Positions 61,736 to 64,000 of a DNA stretch of 64,000 nt are shown one piece after another. The position numbers and the translations under genes are program-made. This stretch comes from Macrocystis pyrifera. Its lineage: Eukaryota; Sar; Phaeophyceae; Laminariales; Laminariaceae. Every line of letters starts with the position of its first letter. Position 1 is the stretch's first letter. The notes under the pieces are model-generated. The model was not told the DNA's origin. It did no database searches and worked only from the letters and a program-made list of their open reading frames with translations. The DNA lies in the NCBI GenBank assembly GCA_031763025.1, contig JASSKH010000012.1, forward strand, positions 4,497,397-4,561,396. The letters run 5' to 3'.

Positions 61736-62381
61736 GCACCTGGAGCCGCTCTTGCTAGGGCCCTTTCAGGCCAGAGGCCAAAAGCCTAGAGGCCGGAGGG
61801 GGGGGGGGGGGAAGGGAGCGGTAGCTTTTTTTGTGGAACTTGCGTGTACTTTTCAGTGGGTTGTGTCCACGCCGTGGTAAATGGGTTTGCGATGGGCGGT
61901 CGTGTACATGCAAGAGGGGTAGGGTTGAAGGGAGCTAGGGGAACTCAGAGGAGGAGGAAGAGGTGGAGGAGGAAAGCCGGTGGGAGCCTGAGCGAGCCAG
62001 AGGGAGCCGGAGCGGGCGGGAGGAATGGATTAGGAAGGGCCGTTGTGGGCAGGTGGTGGGTGGGTGTCGGGGAGAGTGGATGCGGTGGCGATGGGGAGGG
62101 GTTGGGAGAGGGGGGAAGAGACTCTGTTCTTGAGGTGGTCTGGCCATGGCGCGCTAAAGGTAACAACGAGATTTTGTAAACATTTGGAAGAGGCCGTCTG
62201 GTAGTGTTTTTTTTTTTTATCGTGCGTCTCGCCGCCACGCCGACATTGATTTGAGCCGACCGCGTGAAGGGAGGTCGAGAGGACGGTCCGGTCCGCCTTG
62301 GCCACCACCACCGCGTCCGCCACCGCCGCCACCGCTCTTTGGTACGTATCGGTCGGTGTTGTGTCTGGCGGCTAATCAGGG

Positions 62382-62455
62382 CTGTTTTAGAACTACAGTG
62401 GCCGCACCCACGGGTTGAGGGGGAACAAACTACTTGGAGTTTGAGTGGGCTTTTT
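62382..62455. repeat. Palindromic repeat (M2), left part
   Basis: GTTTTAGAACTACAGTGGCC and AACAAACTACTTGGAGTTTG match the M2 left arm and centre. Confidence 0.45.
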
Positions 62456-63834
62456 TTGCGGTTTTTTTGTCTGCAGTGTCTTAAGACCCACTCTGACCGA
62501 AAATATAGTACCCGTTTGGTCTCTTGGTATTTTTGAACGTCAAGCGTAGCTTCTGTTAGCGGTCGGAATGGTAAAATGGTTTGAGGTTACGAGCACGAGG
62601 CAGTCGGCGGGTATGTTGCCCGCGTTTATTTCCTTTTCTGTGGGGCTGCTGTGACCTCTGTCACGTGTGTTGATGCCCTCCCGCACGCGGCTGGAGAGGG
62701 AGGGCGGGGGGGGGGCGTTGGCTGCTTTAGGTGGGTGTTGGGTGGGAAGGTGTGGGTGGGTGGGAGGGAGCGTGCGTGGGCGAGGGATGGTGGGGCGGGT
62801 GGGTGGGTGGGTGGGTGGCAGGATGGGGCTTTTCTGTTGGTATCTCCTCCCCCTTCGTCGCATACAAGCCCCTACTGCTGCTGCGCGGTGGTCTCTCTCG
62901 CTCTTTCTTTCTGTTGCTGTGGTCTCTTGTCTTTATCTGTCTCCCTGTTCTCTCTTCTTGCCTGTTCCTCCTCCTTCTTGGCGCCTAGCCGGATCGTTGC
63001 GTTTCCATTGCTGTGTCGAACGCGTGGAGAAACGCTTTTTTAATCGACCGCCGTACTACTCAGTGGGGGGCTAATTAGTGCGCGGGGTGTCAACCTGAAG
63101 TTCTTGCGCTTTTTTTTGTTCATCACAGGGACGAACGAAGGCGAGTCTTTTAGGGGAGGGGAAGGGAGCGGAGAGGAGAGGAGAGGGGGGGGGGGGGGGG
63201 GGGGGGGCTGAGGAGAGGGCTTAGGCCGTTTACTACTACCCCCACGTTTTGATGGCATACCACTTGGAAGTAGTGTCGGGTCAGTTTTGCAGTAGCAGGA
63301 GCGGCAAGGGTTCTTGCGGGCCGTGATTTTTTCCATGAAATTTCACACAAGAGTGTCGCGAAAGTCGAGACACACCTGTTCGTCCGGCCGTCGTGAGTCG
63401 TTTTTATTTTTCTTCCCTCAGGAGCCTCTCACGTAGTAGGTCCGGGGATTTGTTTTTTTTCTGCGAGACTACACACCATGTGTTCCTTCTTGTCCTGGGA
63501 TCTTTGCCTGGCGTCTCTTTTTTCGGTCCTGCGACGCACCCACAGTGTCGCTTTTCCCGACGGCGGCTTGTTTTTGATCGCGGTATGACAGGTGTCTCAG
63601 GCCGTTGATGATCGCGCACCACACAAGCACTTTTTTTGTGTATTTGGTGGCTATTTTTTTTTTCCCGCTCTTGTATTTCTCCCAATGACAGGGGGCAGTA
63701 GAGCTTGCGCGATTATTTGTAGCCGATGGGTCTTCGCGCGAAGTGAAGACTCTTGCACCGCGTTTTGTGCGTTGCTGAAATGTCTTGGAAGGGACGCAGT
63801 AGAGGGGGGAGAAGGTGGGGCGGAGGGAGGGAGA

Positions 63835-63835
<1 letters not shown>

Positions 63836-63868
<33 letters not shown>

Positions 63869-63905
63869 GGGGGGGGGGGGGGGGGGGGCACAGTGTTGGG
63901 GGGCC

Positions 63906-63945
<40 letters not shown>
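63836..63945 (+). repeat. Poly(G) field
   Basis: Three long G runs are separated only by TTGG, CACAGTG and CCCC-type interruptions. Frames across it are poly-Gly artefacts. Confidence 0.9.
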
Positions 63946-63952
<7 letters not shown>

Positions 63953-64000
63953 ACCTTACATGATCTGTTTTATTATTGTTGTCGGTTTCACGGCCGGGTT

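Larger units (their letters stand above)
61334..64000 (+). other. Downstream part of the bactofilin gene, exons unresolved
   Basis: After the last donor seen at 61334 I find a three-copy tandem repeat, G-rich tracts (61799-61811, 63187-63208, 63836-63945) and a partial palindromic element. One possible exon lies near 62271-62339 (VERTVRSALATTT), but its phase fits poorly. No stop codon or polyadenylation context could be assigned, so the gene may continue beyond 64000. Confidence 0.4.

Noticed and set aside
61844-62179. 111-codon plus frame ending in LEVVWPWRAK
   Set aside because: G-rich low-complexity sequence, no acceptor with a pyrimidine tract, and the following GTAACA donor gives the wrong phase.
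62251-62345. Further exon of the bactofilin gene (VERTVRSALATTT)
   Set aside because: The acceptor and phase do not fit the phase-0 pattern and the donor TTTG|GTACGT leaves phase 2; kept only as a mention.

Overview
This window is eukaryotic nuclear DNA. It is intron-rich and repeat-rich, and it probably comes from a brown alga. The strongest clue is a single-exon Cys/His motif at 48518-48637 with the spacing C-x4-C-x15-C-x2-H. This closely matches the EsV-1-7 motif, a family expanded in brown algae. The GT-AG introns, long introns, abundant homopolymeric C/G tracts and CAG/AGT microsatellites agree with that. No rRNA, CRISPR or prokaryote-style operon is visible.

Two host genes occupy nearly the whole window and are arranged head to head around a 0.6 kb shared upstream region (21011-21637). 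On the minus strand, eight exons between 21010 and 55 encode a LisH-CTLH-WD40 protein whose last exons lie beyond the left edge. On the plus strand, exons from 21638 to at least 61333 encode a protein that starts with a complete bactofilin-type beta-helix domain split over four exons. A long disordered tail follows, rich in Asn, Gly, Glu and Asp, and it carries the EsV-1-7-like motif. Almost every plus-strand intron is in phase 0. One is about 13.9 kb and is followed by a 63-nt exon that supplies a missing strand set of the bactofilin domain.

The introns are a dense record of mobile DNA. The window holds about 18 copies of a 110-bp TA-target MITE and several palindromic elements. It also holds three non-autonomous PIF/Harbinger-like elements with TAA or TTA target duplications, and two tRNA-derived SINE copies. 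Two repeat modules, L (a LINE 3' end) and P (about 560 bp), alternate in the same orientation with poly(C) at their junctions. Insertions nest: a SINE sits in a MITE, a Harbinger-like element in a SINE, a MITE in a minisatellite, and a Harbinger-like element in a short tandem array.

The most unusual signal is the 9-mer TACCAGGTA (reverse complement TACCTGGTA). It occurs about 25 times in introns, against about 0.5 expected. Comparison with related repeat copies shows at least five places where a plain TA, or its equivalent, has become TA-CC(N)GG-TA. This looks like the excision scar of an unseen TA-target transposon. All exon calls rest on reading frame, splice motifs and family knowledge; no transcript or database check was possible.
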